From NCBI RefSeq assembly GCF_900107585.1, contig NZ_FNQM01000003.1:1-64000 (forward strand): DNA of 64,000 nt, given 5' to 3'. Shown piece after piece: positions 1 to 9,704 of the stretch (position 1 is the stretch's first letter; every line of letters starts with the position of its first letter). A model generated the notes under the pieces. It had not been told where the DNA came from. It made no database searches and was given only the letters and a program-made list of their open reading frames with translations. Source of the stretch: Rubrimonas cliftonensis (lineage in GTDB: Bacteria; Pseudomonadota; Alphaproteobacteria; Rhodobacterales; Rhodobacteraceae). The position numbers and the translations under genes were made by a program.

Positions 1-95
1 TCGCGCCGATCGCCATGGAGGAGAAGCTCCGCTTCGCCATCCGCGAAGGCGGCCGCACCGTCGGCGCCGGCGTCGTCTCCAAGATCATCGAGTAA
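1..95 (+). CDS. tuf: Elongation factor Tu, C-terminal end (partial)
   Basis: Only the last 30 or so codons are in the window; the frame is open from the left edge and ends with TAA at 93-95. The peptide contains [20 protein letters not shown] followed by VSKIIE, the conserved end of domain 3 of EF-Tu. EF-Tu is the GTPase that delivers aminoacyl-tRNA to the ribosome. Neither rpsJ nor tRNA-Trp/secE follows, the two usual downstream neighbours of tuf copies in this group, so this copy closes its operon at the terminator just after the stop. Which of the usual two tuf copies it is cannot be told from this fragment. Confidence 0.96.
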
Positions 96-143
96 GCGGG
101 ACCGAACCGCCGCCCACGTGGGCGGCGCCGTTCGGCCGGATCG

Positions 144-171
144 CGGGCCGCCCTCACGGGCGGCCCGTTTT
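144..171 (+). terminator. Rho-independent terminator of tuf
   Basis: A perfect 10-bp GC stem (CGGGCCGCCC / GGGCGGCCCG) with a TCAC loop is followed directly by TTTT. It lies 49 bases after the tuf stop codon. It is the clearest intrinsic terminator in the window, because it has both stem and T-run. Confidence 0.93.
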
Positions 172-791
172 CATTCCTTCGCGAATTCTGTCGCGACGCG
201 GCGCAAGCGGACGGCGGATCGAATGCAGGAAGGGCCGCCATGCGCGGAAGGCGGCCGTCCGCCCCGCGGCGCCTCTTGAGCGATGAGGGCCGCGCCCTCC
301 CTCGGGTGGGCGCTTCGCGACGGCTGAGCGGCGCGGTTTATGGCGCAAACAACTTCGACGGCGCAGCGGGTTGAGGCGTTGCAATGCGCCCTCCCTTGGG
401 GGAGGGAGGGCGCGGCCCGTGCTGGTCGCACGGGCCAAGGGTCGAGCGAGGCGCCTTCAGGCCACAGGCCGCCTTCCGCGCGAATCGGCCCCTTCGCCAA
501 CGCGAGTCGAAGCGCTGTGGGATTGCCCACCTCCCCACGCGACATGCGACGGAAACACCAAGGCAGGCGCGCCAAAACAGCGCCATCGTCATGGCGTCCG
601 TCGCCCCGCAAAAACCGGAGCGCCTCTCTGCCGGAAACGCCTGCCCCGCAAGCTGACGTATCGCGCCGCACAACTTGGCGGGTGCGGCGCGCGACCACGC
701 GTCGGCGCCTATCACGCGCCGCCCTCGGCGTACTGCCGCCGCGGGCCGTCGCGAGGCGCGCCGGGCTGTCGCCCGGCGTCGTTCGCCGTTC
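172..791. other. Gene-free intergenic stretch with palindromes
   Basis: About 620 bases lie between the tuf terminator and the end of the DAHP synthase gene. Several overlapping frames are open on both strands, but their translations are arginine/alanine/proline-rich, resemble no family I know and lack good ribosome sites. I see no tRNA or rRNA fold. The only clear structure is the set of inverted repeats at 288-436. Confidence 0.6.
288..436. repeat. Nested inverted repeats (REP-like)
   Basis: Three pairings are visible. GGCCGCGCCCTCCCTC at 288-303 is exactly inverted at 402-417. GCGCCCTCCC at 386-395 pairs perfectly with 404-413. GGCCCGTGC at 414-422 pairs perfectly with 428-436 around a TGGTC loop. 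The arm at 402-417 can therefore pair either with the distant arm or locally, so two folds compete. This resembles repetitive extragenic palindromes or a structured RNA. No T-run follows, so simple termination is not supported. Confidence 0.6.
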
Positions 792-2165
792 TCAGACCGC
801 CTCAGCCCTCGGGGCGGCGGCGGTCTTGTCCAGCTCCTCGGCGACGAGGAACGCAAGCTCCAGCGCCTGGCTCGCGTTCAGCCGCGGGTCGCAGGCGGTG
901 TGGTAGCGGCTGGAGAGGTCGGCCTCGGCGAGATTGTGCATGCCGCCAAGGCATTCGGTGACGTTCTTGCCGGTCATCTCGAAGTGGACGCCGCCGGCGT
1001 GGGTGCCCTCCGCGGCGTGGACCTCGAAGAATTCCCGCGCCTCGGCCAGCACCCGGTCGAAGGGCCGCGTCTTGTAGCCGGTGTCGGACTTGATCGTGTT
1101 GCCGTGCATCGGGTCGCAGCACCAGACGACATGCCTGCCCTCGCGCTCGACGGCGCGGATCCAGCCCGGCAGGTGCTTGGAGACCTTGCCGGCCCCGACG
1201 CGGGCGATGAGCGTCAGCCGCCCCGGCTCGTTGGCCGGGTTCAGCCGGTCGATCAGTCGCAACATGTCGTCGGCCTCCAGCGACGGGCCGCATTTCAGGC
1301 CGAGCGGGTTGATCACGCCGCGGCAGTACTCGACATGGGCGCCGTCAAGCTGACGGGTGCGGTCGCCGATCCAGAGCATGTGGCCCGAACCGGCGACCCA
1401 TTTACCGGAGGTCGAGTCGACGCGCGTCAGCGCCTCCTCGTACTGCAGCAGCAGCGCCTCGTGGCTGGTGAAGAAGCTCACGCCGTGCAAGACGTTGGCG
1501 TTGCCCGCGTTCACGCCGCAGGCGTTGATGAAGTCGAGCGCGGTCGAGACGCGCTCGGCCATCGCCTGGTACTTCTCCGCCTCGGGCGAGCCTTGGGTGA
1601 AGCCGAGGTTCCAGCTCGCCACGCGGTGCAGGTCGGCGTAGCCGCCCTGCGCGAAGGCGCGCAGCAGGTTCAGCGACGCGGCGGACTGCAGGTAGGCCTG
1701 CAGCATCCGGTCAGGGTCCGGCGTGCGGGCCTCAAGCGTCGGCAGGTCCTCGTTGATGATGTCGCCCTTGTAGGAGGGCAGCTCCAGATCGCCGACCTTC
1801 TCAGTGGGCGCCGAGCGGGGCTTGGCGAACTGGCCGGCCATGCGCCCGACCTTCACCACCGGCTTCTTGGCGGCGTAGGTGAGCACCACCGCCATCTGCA
1901 GCAGGACGCGGAACGTGTCGCGGATGGTGTCGGCGGAGAACTCAGCGAAGCTCTCGGCGCAGTCGCCGCCCTGCAGCAGGAACGCCTCGCCGCGCGCCAC
2001 CTCCCCCAGCCGCTTCGTCAGCGCCCGCGCCTCGCCGGCGAAGACCAGCGGCGGATAGCTCGCAAGCTTGCCCTCGACGACGCCTAGCCGCGCCGCGTCG
2101 GCGTATTCGGGAAGCTGCATGGCCGGTTTGCGCCGCCAGCTCGCCCTGTCCCACACTTGCGTCAT
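792..2165 (-). CDS. aroG: Class II 3-deoxy-7-phosphoheptulonate synthase
   Basis: Condenses phosphoenolpyruvate and erythrose 4-phosphate to DAHP, the first step of the shikimate pathway, in the cytoplasm. At 457 aa it has the usual length of the plant/actinobacterial-type class II enzyme. Visible family segments are [11 protein letters not shown] (residues 63-73, with Cys69 as the expected metal ligand), [15 protein letters not shown] near residue 105 and [20 protein letters not shown] at the C-terminus. The ATG at 2165 is chosen because GGGAGG lies six bases upstream; an in-frame ATG 17 codons earlier would add a basic tail not seen in the family. The gene stands alone and diverges from the GlxA-type regulator across about 120 bp. 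Confidence 0.95.
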   Translation of the reverse strand: MTQVWDRASWRRKPAMQLPEYADAARLGVVEGKLASYPPLVFAGEARALTKRLGEVARGEAFLLQGGDCAESFAEFSADTIRDTFRVLLQMAVVLTYAAKKPVVKVGRMAGQFAKPRSAPTEKVGDLELPSYKGDIINEDLPTLEARTPDPDRMLQAYLQSAASLNLLRAFAQGGYADLHRVASWNLGFTQGSPEAEKYQAMAERVSTALDFINACGVNAGNANVLHGVSFFTSHEALLLQYEEALTRVDSTSGKWVAGSGHMLWIGDRTRQLDGAHVEYCRGVINPLGLKCGPSLEADDMLRLIDRLNPANEPGRLTLIARVGAGKVSKHLPGWIRAVEREGRHVVWCCDPMHGNTIKSDTGYKTRPFDRVLAEAREFFEVHAAEGTHAGGVHFEMTGKNVTECLGGMHNLAEADLSSRYHTACDPRLNASQALELAFLVAEELDKTAAAPRAEAV

Positions 2166-2288
2166 CGCCGCCTCCCGTCGCGAACCTGTCTTCTTGCGAC
2201 GGTTCTTTATCGCCACGCGGCGGATTGCGCCAGTTTCAGGGCGCGCTCGCGGCTTGACGCCGCATCGGGCCGCACGTCACCTGAGCCG

Positions 2289-3308
2289 ATGGTCGAACAG
2301 CTCCGCAGGACGGTCAGGCCCGAACCGTCGCCGGTCCAGCCGCCGGCGGCCCCAAAGCTCTTTGTTTTCCTGCTGACGCATCAGTTCTCCATGATCGCCT
2401 TCGCCGCGGCGCTGGAGCCCCTGCGCATCGCCAACCGGCTCGCGCGGGGCCGGCTCTACGCGTGGCGCCTCGTGGCCGAGACGGCCGAGCCCGCGCGATG
2501 CTCCAACGGCGCCGCGGTGAGCGTCGACGGCCCGCTCGACGCCGCGCCGCGCGACGCCACCGTGCTCGTCTGCGGCGGGCTGGAGGTGCAGAAGGCCGCC
2601 AGCAAGCCGGTGCTCACATGGCTGCGGCGCCAGGCCCGGCTCGGCTCGCGCATGGGGGCGCTGTGCACCGGGGCGCATGTGCTCGCGCGGGCGGGCCTGC
2701 TCGAAGGGCGGCGCTGCACGATCCACTGGGAGAACCGCGCCGCCTTCGCCGAGGAGTTCGAGGACGTCGAGATCACCAACCGCGTCTACGAGATCGACGG
2801 CGACCGCCTCACCTGCGCCGGCGGCGCGGCGGCGGCCGACATGATGCTGGCGCTGATCGGCGACGAGCACGGCCCCGACTTCGCCCGCCTCGTCGCCGAC
2901 CAGATGATCGTCGGCTCGATGCGCGGCGCCGCCGAGGAGCAGCGTCTCTCCGCCCCGGCGCGCCTCGGGACGCGCCACCCCCGGCTGGTGACCATCATCA
3001 AGCGGATGGAGGCGCATATCGAGGAGCCGGTGAGCCCGTCAGACCTCGCCGAAGGCGCCGGGATGTCCACGCGACAGCTTGAGCGCCTTTTCAGACGCTA
3101 TCTGAACAAGAGCCCCAAACGCTATTACATGGAACTGAGACTGCAGCGCGCCCGCGGGCTGCTGCTGCAGACCGACATGAGCGTGATCGCCGTGGCGCTG
3201 GCGAGCGGCTTCACGTCATCGGCGCATTTCTCGAAATGCTACCGCGACCAGTTCGGCCGCACCCCGTACCATGAGCGCGGCGCGGCGGAGCCCGAGGAGC
3301 GCGCCTGA
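2289..3308 (+). CDS. GlxA-family transcriptional regulator (DJ-1/PfpI plus AraC HTH)
   Basis: A 339-aa protein in two parts. An N-terminal DJ-1/PfpI-like domain (about residues 22-190) contains the nucleophile-elbow-like segment GALCTGAHVLARAGLLEGR, with Cys126. A C-terminal AraC-type double helix-turn-helix (about 230-330) contains RQLERLFRRYLNKSPKRYY and the closing helix around FTSSAHFSKCYRDQFGRTP. Relatives include GbdR and ArgR-type activators of quaternary-amine or amino-acid catabolism. None of those target genes is next to it, so the effector is unknown. The ATG at 2289 starts just before the conserved KLFVFLLTHQFS strand; the ribosome site is weak. It ends five bases before the convergent DUF6456 gene. 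Confidence 0.88.
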   Translation: MVEQLRRTVRPEPSPVQPPAAPKLFVFLLTHQFSMIAFAAALEPLRIANRLARGRLYAWRLVAETAEPARCSNGAAVSVDGPLDAAPRDATVLVCGGLEVQKAASKPVLTWLRRQARLGSRMGALCTGAHVLARAGLLEGRRCTIHWENRAAFAEEFEDVEITNRVYEIDGDRLTCAGGAAAADMMLALIGDEHGPDFARLVADQMIVGSMRGAAEEQRLSAPARLGTRHPRLVTIIKRMEAHIEEPVSPSDLAEGAGMSTRQLERLFRRYLNKSPKRYYMELRLQRARGLLLQTDMSVIAVALASGFTSSAHFSKCYRDQFGRTPYHERGAAEPEERA

Positions 3309-3313
3309 CGCGC

Positions 3314-4471
3314 TCAGGCGGCCCGTTCGGGGAGCATGGCGACGGTCCCGGCGCCGCGCGCCGCCGCGGGCGTCAGCCCGTAGTGGTCGCTCAGCCGCTG
3401 CAGCGCGATCTTGAGCACGACCTTGCCGGACCGCGCGGACCACCCCATGCGGCGTTCGGTCGACTCGAGCCCTTCGCGCAGACAGCAAGTCCGCAGGGCC
3501 GCGTCCGCAAGTCCCGGTCCAAGCGCCTCGAGCGCCCGGCCGAACCTGTCGGCCGCCAGGACAGGGGGCGAGGCGTCCCCGCCCGGAGCGCGCGGCGCGA
3601 CGAGCCCGCGCCAGTCCTGCAGGGCCTCGCCCGCCAGATGCGCGGCCTCGAAGTCGCCGACGAGACGTTCGCCCGCCTCGACCTCCGCAGGCGTCAGGAA
3701 CGGCGCCCCGTCCGCCCCGCGACGCGTGGCGAGCCATGCGAGCGGCGTCTCGGCGAGACAGGCGCGCAGTTGCGGCGCCGGCGTCGGCTCCGCCGGGCCT
3801 TCGCCGCAATCGGCGGCAGGCGCAGCTGGCTGGTTCTCAGCCTCGCGCGCCAGAACCGTCCTCAACCAGGCCCGCCCCGCCTCGGAGATGACGTATTTCG
3901 CCGAGCAGTTCGTCCGGGAGAGGCATCGCACCCAGTCCCGCGCCGCAAGCTCCGCAGCCGCCTCCAGCGTCAGCAGGCCCAGCGGACGGCGGAACCGGTT
4001 CTTGCGGCAGAAAACGCCCGCCTTGCCGGCGCCGTCGGCGATCATCAGGAAGGCTTCGGGCTCGCTGAGCCGCTCAAGCGCGCGCGCCGCCACGCGACGG
4101 CCGTAGTCCGAGATGAGCGCCGGCGCGGCGGCGCCGGACTGACCGTCCGCGTCGCCGTCGTCCCTGGCGCCGGGCGCCGCGCCGTCGTCCGCGCAGCCAA
4201 CCCCGCCCATCGCCCCGCGCGCCACCGCGCCGAGCGTCTCGAGCGCGCGGTCGATCAGCGGGTCGTCCCGCAGCGCCTCCATGCGGCGGATCGCGCGGTG
4301 AACGCTGGCCGGCGCCTTCCCGGCCGCTTCGGCGAGACGTCTCAGCGGCGCCGCGCCCTCCACATGCGCGAGATAGAGCGCAGCGTCCTCGACCCGCCTT
4401 GGCGGCGCCTCGGCGAGACTGGCGCGCATCGCGCTGACGCAGGCCCGCAGGGTGACATGGTGGGTGCGCAA
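3314..4471 (-). CDS. DUF6456 domain-containing protein
   Basis: A 385-aa protein of unknown function. The C-terminal block GLESTERRMGWSARSGKV followed by VLKIALQRLSDHYG is the signature of DUF6456, a family I know from Rhodobacteraceae. The N-terminal part (LRRLAEAAGKAPASVHRAIRRME, about residues 42-64) looks like a helix-turn-helix, so DNA binding is plausible. The middle is alanine-rich and variable. The start is a TTG at 4471: GGAG lies eight bases upstream and no ATG is in frame nearby. It diverges from the DUF6477 gene across an AT-rich gap. Confidence 0.85.
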   Translation of the reverse strand: MRTHHVTLRACVSAMRASLAEAPPRRVEDAALYLAHVEGAAPLRRLAEAAGKAPASVHRAIRRMEALRDDPLIDRALETLGAVARGAMGGVGCADDGAAPGARDDGDADGQSGAAAPALISDYGRRVAARALERLSEPEAFLMIADGAGKAGVFCRKNRFRRPLGLLTLEAAAELAARDWVRCLSRTNCSAKYVISEAGRAWLRTVLAREAENQPAAPAADCGEGPAEPTPAPQLRACLAETPLAWLATRRGADGAPFLTPAEVEAGERLVGDFEAAHLAGEALQDWRGLVAPRAPGGDASPPVLAADRFGRALEALGPGLADAALRTCCLREGLESTERRMGWSARSGKVVLKIALQRLSDHYGLTPAAARGAGTVAMLPERAA

Positions 4472-4510
4472 GGCGTCGTCTCCAACCGCTTCCAGGCTTT
4501 ACGCCCAATT

Positions 4511-4650
4511 TGGTGAAAATCAGCGCTAACCGGCATGTGTGAAGAATGGTTTAAGTCCGGCACTTTGTGGAAAACGTAAATCTTACCGCAAACTCAATTA
4601 ACTACCCGTCACCGTGCGCTGCGTTTACGAAGTGTGGAACACCTGCCGTG
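4511..4650. promoter_or_regulatory. AT-rich divergent promoter region
   Basis: The gap between the DUF6456 and DUF6477 genes is markedly richer in A and T than anything around it, with tracts such as GTAAATCTTACC and CAATTAACTACC at about 4576-4606. Both genes must be transcribed outward from here. I could not place a convincing -35/-10 pair; the TTAAC at 4598-4602 resembles a CtrA half-site but no second half stands at the right spacing. Confidence 0.45.
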
Positions 4651-4690
4651 GCGCCGCATTGTCGCCATGAACGCAGCGACGGAGAGCGAA

Positions 4691-5047
4691 ATGCGCCCTG
4701 AGATCATGATCGAAGCACAGCCCCTCACCCTTGCGCTGGAAGCGGCGGAGGCGGCGCTCGCGACGCTCTCGCGGCCGCGCCTGCTCGCCGCCGCGGCCCG
4801 TGTGGGCGCGACGCTCTATCGGCGCCAGCGCGATCTGCCGGGCCTTTTGCCACAGGGATCAGGCGCTTCCGGCGTTCGCCTCGTGGCGGCCATCATGTCG
4901 GCGGAGGCGGCCGCCAACGCCGCGCGGCTGGCGGGAGACCCCACCTACGCACCGGCGCGCCACGTCAAGCTGCTCACCGCGCTCCTCGCCGAGGCCGCCG
5001 CGCTGAAGCAGTCGGGCGGGCTTGAGACCAAATCCCGCGCGGCCTGA
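4691..5047 (+). CDS. DUF6477 family protein
   Basis: A small (118 aa), soluble, helical, alanine-rich protein. The segment [20 protein letters not shown] followed by QRDLPGLLP is the recognisable core of DUF6477, a family of unknown function in Rhodobacteraceae commonly found beside DUF6456. The ATG at 4691 has GGAG six bases upstream; ATGs further up (from 4634) have no such site. It reads toward guaA, about 140 bp away. Confidence 0.82.
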   Translation: MRPEIMIEAQPLTLALEAAEAALATLSRPRLLAAAARVGATLYRRQRDLPGLLPQGSGASGVRLVAAIMSAEAAANAARLAGDPTYAPARHVKLLTALLAEAAALKQSGGLETKSRAA

Positions 5048-5187
5048 TCCCGTGGCCTGATCCCGCGACCACCGCTCCGCGCCGGCCAGACGCGCCCGCC
5101 CCCCTGCGGCGGCGCCCGGCCGGCGGCGCGCAGGCCGCAGCATCGCCGCCGCTTGCGCGAATCCGCGCGCGCGCTTACGCGGGCGCG

Positions 5188-6750
5188 ATGAACCCGCCCC
5201 AGCATGAACGCGTCCTGATCGTCGATTTCGGCAGCCAGGTGACGCAGTTGATCGCCCGCCGCCTGCGCGAGGCGCGGGTGTATTCCGAGATCGTCCCCTT
5301 CGCCCGCGTGGACCGCACCTTCCTTGCCGGGTTCGCGCCGCGGGCGATCATTCTCTCGGGCGGCCCCGCCAGCGTCCTCGAAACGAACGCGCCGATGCCG
5401 GACGCCGCCGTGTTCGAGGCGGGCGTGCCGGTTCTCGGCATCTGTTACGGCCAGCAGGCGATGGTCTCGGCGCTCGGCGGCGAGGTCGAGGGCGGGCGCC
5501 ATCGCGAATTCGGGCGCGCGAGCCTCACCGTCGCCGCGCATTCGCCGCTCTTCGAGGGATGGGTCGAGACCGGCGCCGCCGAGCAGGTCTGGATGAGTCA
5601 TGGCGACCGCGTAGCGGCGGCGCCGCCGGGTTTCCACGTCATCGCCGCCTCGCCCGGCGCGCCCTGCGCGGCGATCGCGGACGAGGCGCGGCGCTTCTAC
5701 GGCGTGCAGTTCCACCCCGAGGTCATGCACACCCTGCGCGGCGAGCGCATCTACGAGAACTTCCTGTTCAGGGTGGCCGGGCTCAAGGGCGACTGGACCA
5801 TGGCCGCCTACCGCGACGAGGCCGTGGCCGCCATCCGCGCCAAGGTGGGCGATGCGCGCGTGGTCTGCGGGCTTTCGGGCGGCGTCGACAGCGCGGTGAC
5901 GGCGGTTCTGGTTCATGAGGCCATCGGCGAGCGCCTGACCTGCGTGTTCGTCGACACCGGCATGATGCGCGAGGGCGAGGCGGACGAGGTGGTGGGCCTG
6001 TTCCGCGACCACCACAACATCCCGCTGATCCACGCCGACGAGGGGCCGCGCTTCCTCGCCGCGCTCGACGGCGTGACCGACCCCGAGCAGAAGCGCAAGA
6101 CCATCGGCAAGATCTTCATAGACGTCTTTCAGGAACACGCGGAAAGCATTGGTAAAGTTAAGTTTCTTGCGCAGGGAACGCTCTACCCCGACGTGATCGA
6201 GTCGGTCTCCGTCACCGGCGGCCCCTCCGTCACGATCAAGAGCCACCACAATGTCGGCGGCCTTCCGGAGCGCATGAACCTCGGGCTCGTCGAGCCGCTG
6301 CGCGCGCTCTTCAAGGACGAGGTTCGGGCGCTGGGCCGGGAACTCGGGCTGCCCGAGCGATTCGTGGGCCGGCATCCCTTCCCCGGCCCCGGCCTGGCGA
6401 TCCGCTGTCCCGGTGAGATCACCGCGGAGAAGCTCGCCATCCTGCGGCGTGCTGACGCGGTGTACCTGGAGGAGATTCGCAACGCCGGCCTCTATGATGA
6501 GATCTGGCAGGCCTTCGCCGCCCTGCTGCCGGTGCGCAGCGTCGGCGTGATGGGGGACGGGCGGAGCTACGACTACGTTCTCGCACTGCGGGCCGTGACG
6601 TCCGTCGATGGCATGACCGCCGACTACTATCCGTTCGAGCACGACTTTCTCGGCCGTGTGGCGGGCCGCATCATCAACGAGGTGCGGGGCGTCAACCGTG
6701 TGGTGTATGACGTCACGTCGAAACCGCCGGGGACGATCGAATGGGAGTGA
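5188..6750 (+). CDS. guaA: GMP synthase (glutamine-hydrolysing)
   Basis: Converts XMP, ATP and glutamine to GMP in purine synthesis. At 520 aa it has the full family length. The class I glutamine amidotransferase domain (about 8-195) carries Cys86 in GICYGQQAM and His176/Glu178 in FHPEVMH. The ATP pyrophosphatase domain has the P-loop SGGVDS at 230-235. The C-terminal dimerisation domain carries [11 protein letters not shown] and ends PPGTIEWE. All catalytic residues are present. The next gene starts inside its last codons (10-bp overlap), so the two are co-transcribed. Confidence 0.97.
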   Translation: MNPPQHERVLIVDFGSQVTQLIARRLREARVYSEIVPFARVDRTFLAGFAPRAIILSGGPASVLETNAPMPDAAVFEAGVPVLGICYGQQAMVSALGGEVEGGRHREFGRASLTVAAHSPLFEGWVETGAAEQVWMSHGDRVAAAPPGFHVIAASPGAPCAAIADEARRFYGVQFHPEVMHTLRGERIYENFLFRVAGLKGDWTMAAYRDEAVAAIRAKVGDARVVCGLSGGVDSAVTAVLVHEAIGERLTCVFVDTGMMREGEADEVVGLFRDHHNIPLIHADEGPRFLAALDGVTDPEQKRKTIGKIFIDVFQEHAESIGKVKFLAQGTLYPDVIESVSVTGGPSVTIKSHHNVGGLPERMNLGLVEPLRALFKDEVRALGRELGLPERFVGRHPFPGPGLAIRCPGEITAEKLAILRRADAVYLEEIRNAGLYDEIWQAFAALLPVRSVGVMGDGRSYDYVLALRAVTSVDGMTADYYPFEHDFLGRVAGRIINEVRGVNRVVYDVTSKPPGTIEWE

Positions 6751-7310
6751 ACCGGGCCGCGCCGATCGCATCGCTTCTGGCGGGCCTGCTGGCGGGCTTC
6801 GCCCATGCACAGGCGCTTTTCACCGCGCCGGCGCACCCGCTGCCGGTGCGCGACGCGCCGGGCGGCGACGTGATCGGCGCGCTTGAGCCCGGCGCGACGC
6901 CCGTCGAATCGACCGGCGCGGACGGCGCCTGGCTGCGCATCGGCTTTGGCGAGCGGGACGGATGGGTGGCGCGCGACGCGCTCTCGCCGACGGAGACGCC
7001 CATGCTCGCCGGCTCGCAGGCGCCCGACGGGCTGCTCTGTTCGGGGACAGAGCCGTTCTGGTCGCTGCGCCTCGAAGCGGCCACGACGCTGCGCAGCCCC
7101 GACGGAGACGGACCCGCGCTCACCCTGCATGGCGTCGCGCCCGCCGTCGGCATGTCCGCCTTCCCCGCGCGCGTCGACTATGGCCCGCTGGTGGCGGTGC
7201 TGCGCCCGCTCGCCTGCGCCGACGGGATGTCCGACCGCACGCAGGCCTGGACCGTCGACGTGCTCGACGGCGACCGCCTCCTCACGGGTTGCTGCCGCCT
7301 CTCGCCATGA
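6741..7310 (+). CDS. SH3-domain / COG3650-like envelope protein
   Basis: A 189-aa exported protein. Residues 1-23 form a signal peptide ending AHAQ. Residues about 28-80 resemble a bacterial SH3 domain ([18 protein letters not shown], then GAWLRIGF and GWVARDAL). The remainder ([16 protein letters not shown] to [20 protein letters not shown]) matches the COG3650 type of periplasmic protein of unknown function. The gene overlaps guaA by 10 bp and its TGA overlaps the ATG of the following transporter. Confidence 0.8.
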   Translation: MGVNRAAPIASLLAGLLAGFAHAQALFTAPAHPLPVRDAPGGDVIGALEPGATPVESTGADGAWLRIGFGERDGWVARDALSPTETPMLAGSQAPDGLLCSGTEPFWSLRLEAATTLRSPDGDGPALTLHGVAPAVGMSAFPARVDYGPLVAVLRPLACADGMSDRTQAWTVDVLDGDRLLTGCCRLSP

Positions 7311-8191
7311 CCGTCGCCGCTGACGGCCACCCGACCGCCCGCCCGATGGCGGCGGCAGGCTGGATGGGCCTCGCCATCGTCTCCTTCGCCGCGATGGCCG
7401 TCGCCGGGCGCGAGCTCTCCGCCCATTACGACACCTTCGAGATCATGTTCTATCGCTCGGCCATCGGTCTGCCGATCGTCGCGGCGCTGCTGCTGCGCCT
7501 GCACGGCTGGCGCGGGGCGGCGACTGCGCAGCCCTGGGGCCATGTGCGCCGCAACGTGATCCATTTCACAGGGCAGAACCTCTGGTTCTACGGCGTCGCC
7601 ACGATACCGCTCGCGCAGCTCGTCGCGCTGGAGTTCACCAACCCGATCTGGGTGGCGATGCTGGCGCCGCTGCTGCTCGGCGAGACGCTGACGCGCTGGA
7701 AGCTGGTCGCCGCGCTGCTCGGTTTCGCCGGCGTGCTCGTGATCGCGCAGCCCGGCGTCGCGCCGCTGGAGCTTGGGCATCTCGCGGCGCTGGCCTCCGC
7801 GCTCGGCTTCGCGCTCACCAACATCTTCACCCGCGGGCTGATGCGGCGCGACGGCGCGCTCTGCGTCCTGTTCTGGATGACGCTGAGCCAGATGCTGATG
7901 GGGCTGGCCTGCGCCCTGCCCGGCGGCGTCGCCGGCGTGACGCCGGAGACGCTTCCCTGGGTGCTCTTCGTCGGCGTCTGCGGCCTCTCGGCGCATATGG
8001 GGCTGACGCGGGCGCTGGGCTTCGCGCCGGCGTCGGTGGTGGCGCCGATGGAGTTCCTGCGCCTGCCGGTCATTGCGGTCGTGGGGCTGACGCTCTACGG
8101 CGAGCCGGTCGAACTGGCGCTCGCCCTCGGCGCCGCGCTGATCCTGTTGGGCAACGTCCTGAACCTTCGGGCGCAGCGGCGCGGCGCGTGA
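7307..8191 (+). CDS. EamA/DMT-family transporter
   Basis: A 294-aa inner-membrane protein with about ten hydrophobic helices arranged as two EamA repeats. The first includes YRSAIGLPIVAALLL and VALEFTNPIWVAMLAPLLLG. The second includes ALASALGFALTNIFTRGLMRR and APMEFLRLPVIAVVG. Drug/metabolite transporters of this kind usually export amino acids or other small metabolites; the substrate is not readable here. The ATG overlaps the preceding stop (ATGA), which fixes the start and implies translational coupling. Confidence 0.88.
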   Translation: MTVAADGHPTARPMAAAGWMGLAIVSFAAMAVAGRELSAHYDTFEIMFYRSAIGLPIVAALLLRLHGWRGAATAQPWGHVRRNVIHFTGQNLWFYGVATIPLAQLVALEFTNPIWVAMLAPLLLGETLTRWKLVAALLGFAGVLVIAQPGVAPLELGHLAALASALGFALTNIFTRGLMRRDGALCVLFWMTLSQMLMGLACALPGGVAGVTPETLPWVLFVGVCGLSAHMGLTRALGFAPASVVAPMEFLRLPVIAVVGLTLYGEPVELALALGAALILLGNVLNLRAQRRGA

Positions 8192-8284
8192 CGGCGCTTT
8201 GCCGCCGGACGCCGCTGTGCTAGGCGATCCGCGAAAACCCAGCGCGGCGGCCTTCGCAGCCGCAACAAGATCAATGGAGACATC

Positions 8285-8821
8285 ATGAATCTCGACGCCA
8301 TCCCCGCGGGGAAGAACCCGCCCAAGGACGTCAACGTAGTGATCGAGATCACCGGCGGCGCCGGCGGCGGCGCGCCCGTGAAGTACGAGATCGACAAGGA
8401 CAGCGGCGCCGTGTTCGTCGACCGCATCGTGAACACGCCGATGTTCTACCCGTGCAACTACGGCTTCGTGCCGAACACCCTGCACGACGACGGCGACCCC
8501 ACCGACGTGCTGGTGCTGTGCGATTTCGCGCTGGCCCCCGGCGTCGTCATCCGCTGCCGCCCGGTGGGCGTGCTGAAGATGGAGGATGACGGCGGCATGG
8601 ACGACAAGATCATCGCCGTGCCGGTGGAGAAGGTCGACCCGTTCCAGGCCAACATCCAGGACCTGACCGACATCGTCGAGAAGACCCGCGACCGCATCAA
8701 GCACTTCTTCGAGCACTACAAGGACCTCGAGGCCGGCAAGTGGGTCAAGGTCATCGGCTGGGGCGACAAGGCCGAGGCCGAGACGATCCTGATGAAGTCG
8801 GTGGAAGCCGCCAAGAAGTGA
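8285..8821 (+). CDS. ppa: Inorganic pyrophosphatase
   Basis: Soluble family I pyrophosphatase (178 aa) that hydrolyses pyrophosphate to phosphate and so drives biosynthetic reactions. It has the invariant stretch MFYPCNYGFVPNTL (about 53-66) and the metal-binding DDGDPTDVLVL (68-78), plus KHFFEHYKDLE near the C-terminus. A GGAGA site precedes the ATG. It is transcribed alone and ends in a hairpin shared with the convergent cobS. Confidence 0.97.
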   Translation: MNLDAIPAGKNPPKDVNVVIEITGGAGGGAPVKYEIDKDSGAVFVDRIVNTPMFYPCNYGFVPNTLHDDGDPTDVLVLCDFALAPGVVIRCRPVGVLKMEDDGGMDDKIIAVPVEKVDPFQANIQDLTDIVEKTRDRIKHFFEHYKDLEAGKWVKVIGWGDKAEAETILMKSVEAAKK

Positions 8822-8827
8822 ACCGAG

Positions 8828-8851
8828 GGCGGCGCCGCACGAGGCGCCGCC
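8828..8851. terminator. Bidirectional hairpin between ppa and cobS
   Basis: GGCGGCGCC (8828-8836) pairs perfectly with GGCGCCGCC (8843-8851) around a six-base loop. It sits exactly between the stop codons of two convergent genes. There is no T-run on either strand, so it may work with Rho or as an mRNA 3-prime end. Confidence 0.6.
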
Positions 8852-9613
8852 TCACTCCGGCGACAGCAGCGCCGCGAGCGCGGCCAGCGCCGCCAGTTCG
8901 CCCGCCATCTGGGCCGCGCCCAGCACGTCTCCGGTGACGCCGCCGATCCTGGCCCGCGCGACCGCCCGCGTCGCCAGCGCCGCCGCAAGCGCCGCCGCCG
9001 TCATCCAGCCCGCCGACCGCCAGCCGAGCGCCAGCGCGCCGACGGCGCCGCCGACCGCCAGCGCGGCGACGACCGTGGCCCAGCCCGGCGCGCCCGCCGT
9101 CGCCGCCATTCCGCCGGGCTTCGCCTGCGGCCCTAGCCTGAAGATCAGCGGCACGACGGCGCGGCTCACCGCGCCGGAGGCGGCGAAGGTCGCGACCGTC
9201 AGCGCCGGCGCGGTCTCCGCCATGAAGGCGGCCTTGGCGAGCAGCGCGAGCGCGAGCGCGGATGCGCCGAACGTCCCCACCCGGCTGTCGAGCATGATCT
9301 CCAGGCGCCGCGCAGGGTCCATTCCGCCCCCGAAGCCGTCGGCGCAGTCGGCCAGCCCGTCCTCGTGAAAGGCGCCCGTCAGCGTCAATGACGCCGCCAG
9401 CGCAGCGGCGGCGGCGGCGAGCGGCGGCAGGCCCAGCGCCAGGCCGAGCCACAGCGCCGCACCCGTCAGCGCGCCGACCAGCGCGCCGACCAGCGGCCAC
9501 GCCCACGCCGCCGCCGCGGCGCGCTCCGCCGCGCGGGCGTGGTCGACCGGCGCCGGGATGCGCGTCAGCAGGCTGAGCGCATGGAGCGGGTCTCGGAGGT
9601 CGAAAAGGCGCAT
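8852..9613 (-). CDS. cobS: Adenosylcobinamide-GDP ribazoletransferase
   Basis: A 253-aa membrane enzyme that joins adenosylcobinamide-GDP and alpha-ribazole to give the finished cobalamin. The family pattern is clear: an N-terminal [10 protein letters not shown], then [16 protein letters not shown] (about 102-117, metal/substrate site) and [15 protein letters not shown], among alanine-rich membrane helices. It diverges from cobT, the enzyme that provides the ribazole phosphate, across 91 bp. No other cobalamin gene is in the window. Confidence 0.94.
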   Translation of the reverse strand: MRLFDLRDPLHALSLLTRIPAPVDHARAAERAAAAAWAWPLVGALVGALTGAALWLGLALGLPPLAAAAAALAASLTLTGAFHEDGLADCADGFGGGMDPARRLEIMLDSRVGTFGASALALALLAKAAFMAETAPALTVATFAASGAVSRAVVPLIFRLGPQAKPGGMAATAGAPGWATVVAALAVGGAVGALALGWRSAGWMTAAALAAALATRAVARARIGGVTGDVLGAAQMAGELAALAALAALLSPE

Positions 9614-9704
9614 CGGTCGCGCTCCGCCAGGGGGTCCGCGGATTGCCCGCGACGCGCGCGCGGGCTACCGCCTCGGCTGATACAGCCTCATAGCCGGAGC
9701 CGCC

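Noticed and set aside
171-698. 175-codon minus-strand frame in the gap after tuf
   Set aside because: No ribosome site, Arg/Ala/Gly-rich, several other frames are equally open, and the palindromes explain the region better.
9614-9704. Possible cobalamin riboswitch between cobS and cobT
   Set aside because: Only 91 bp are available and no B12-box-like sequence is present.
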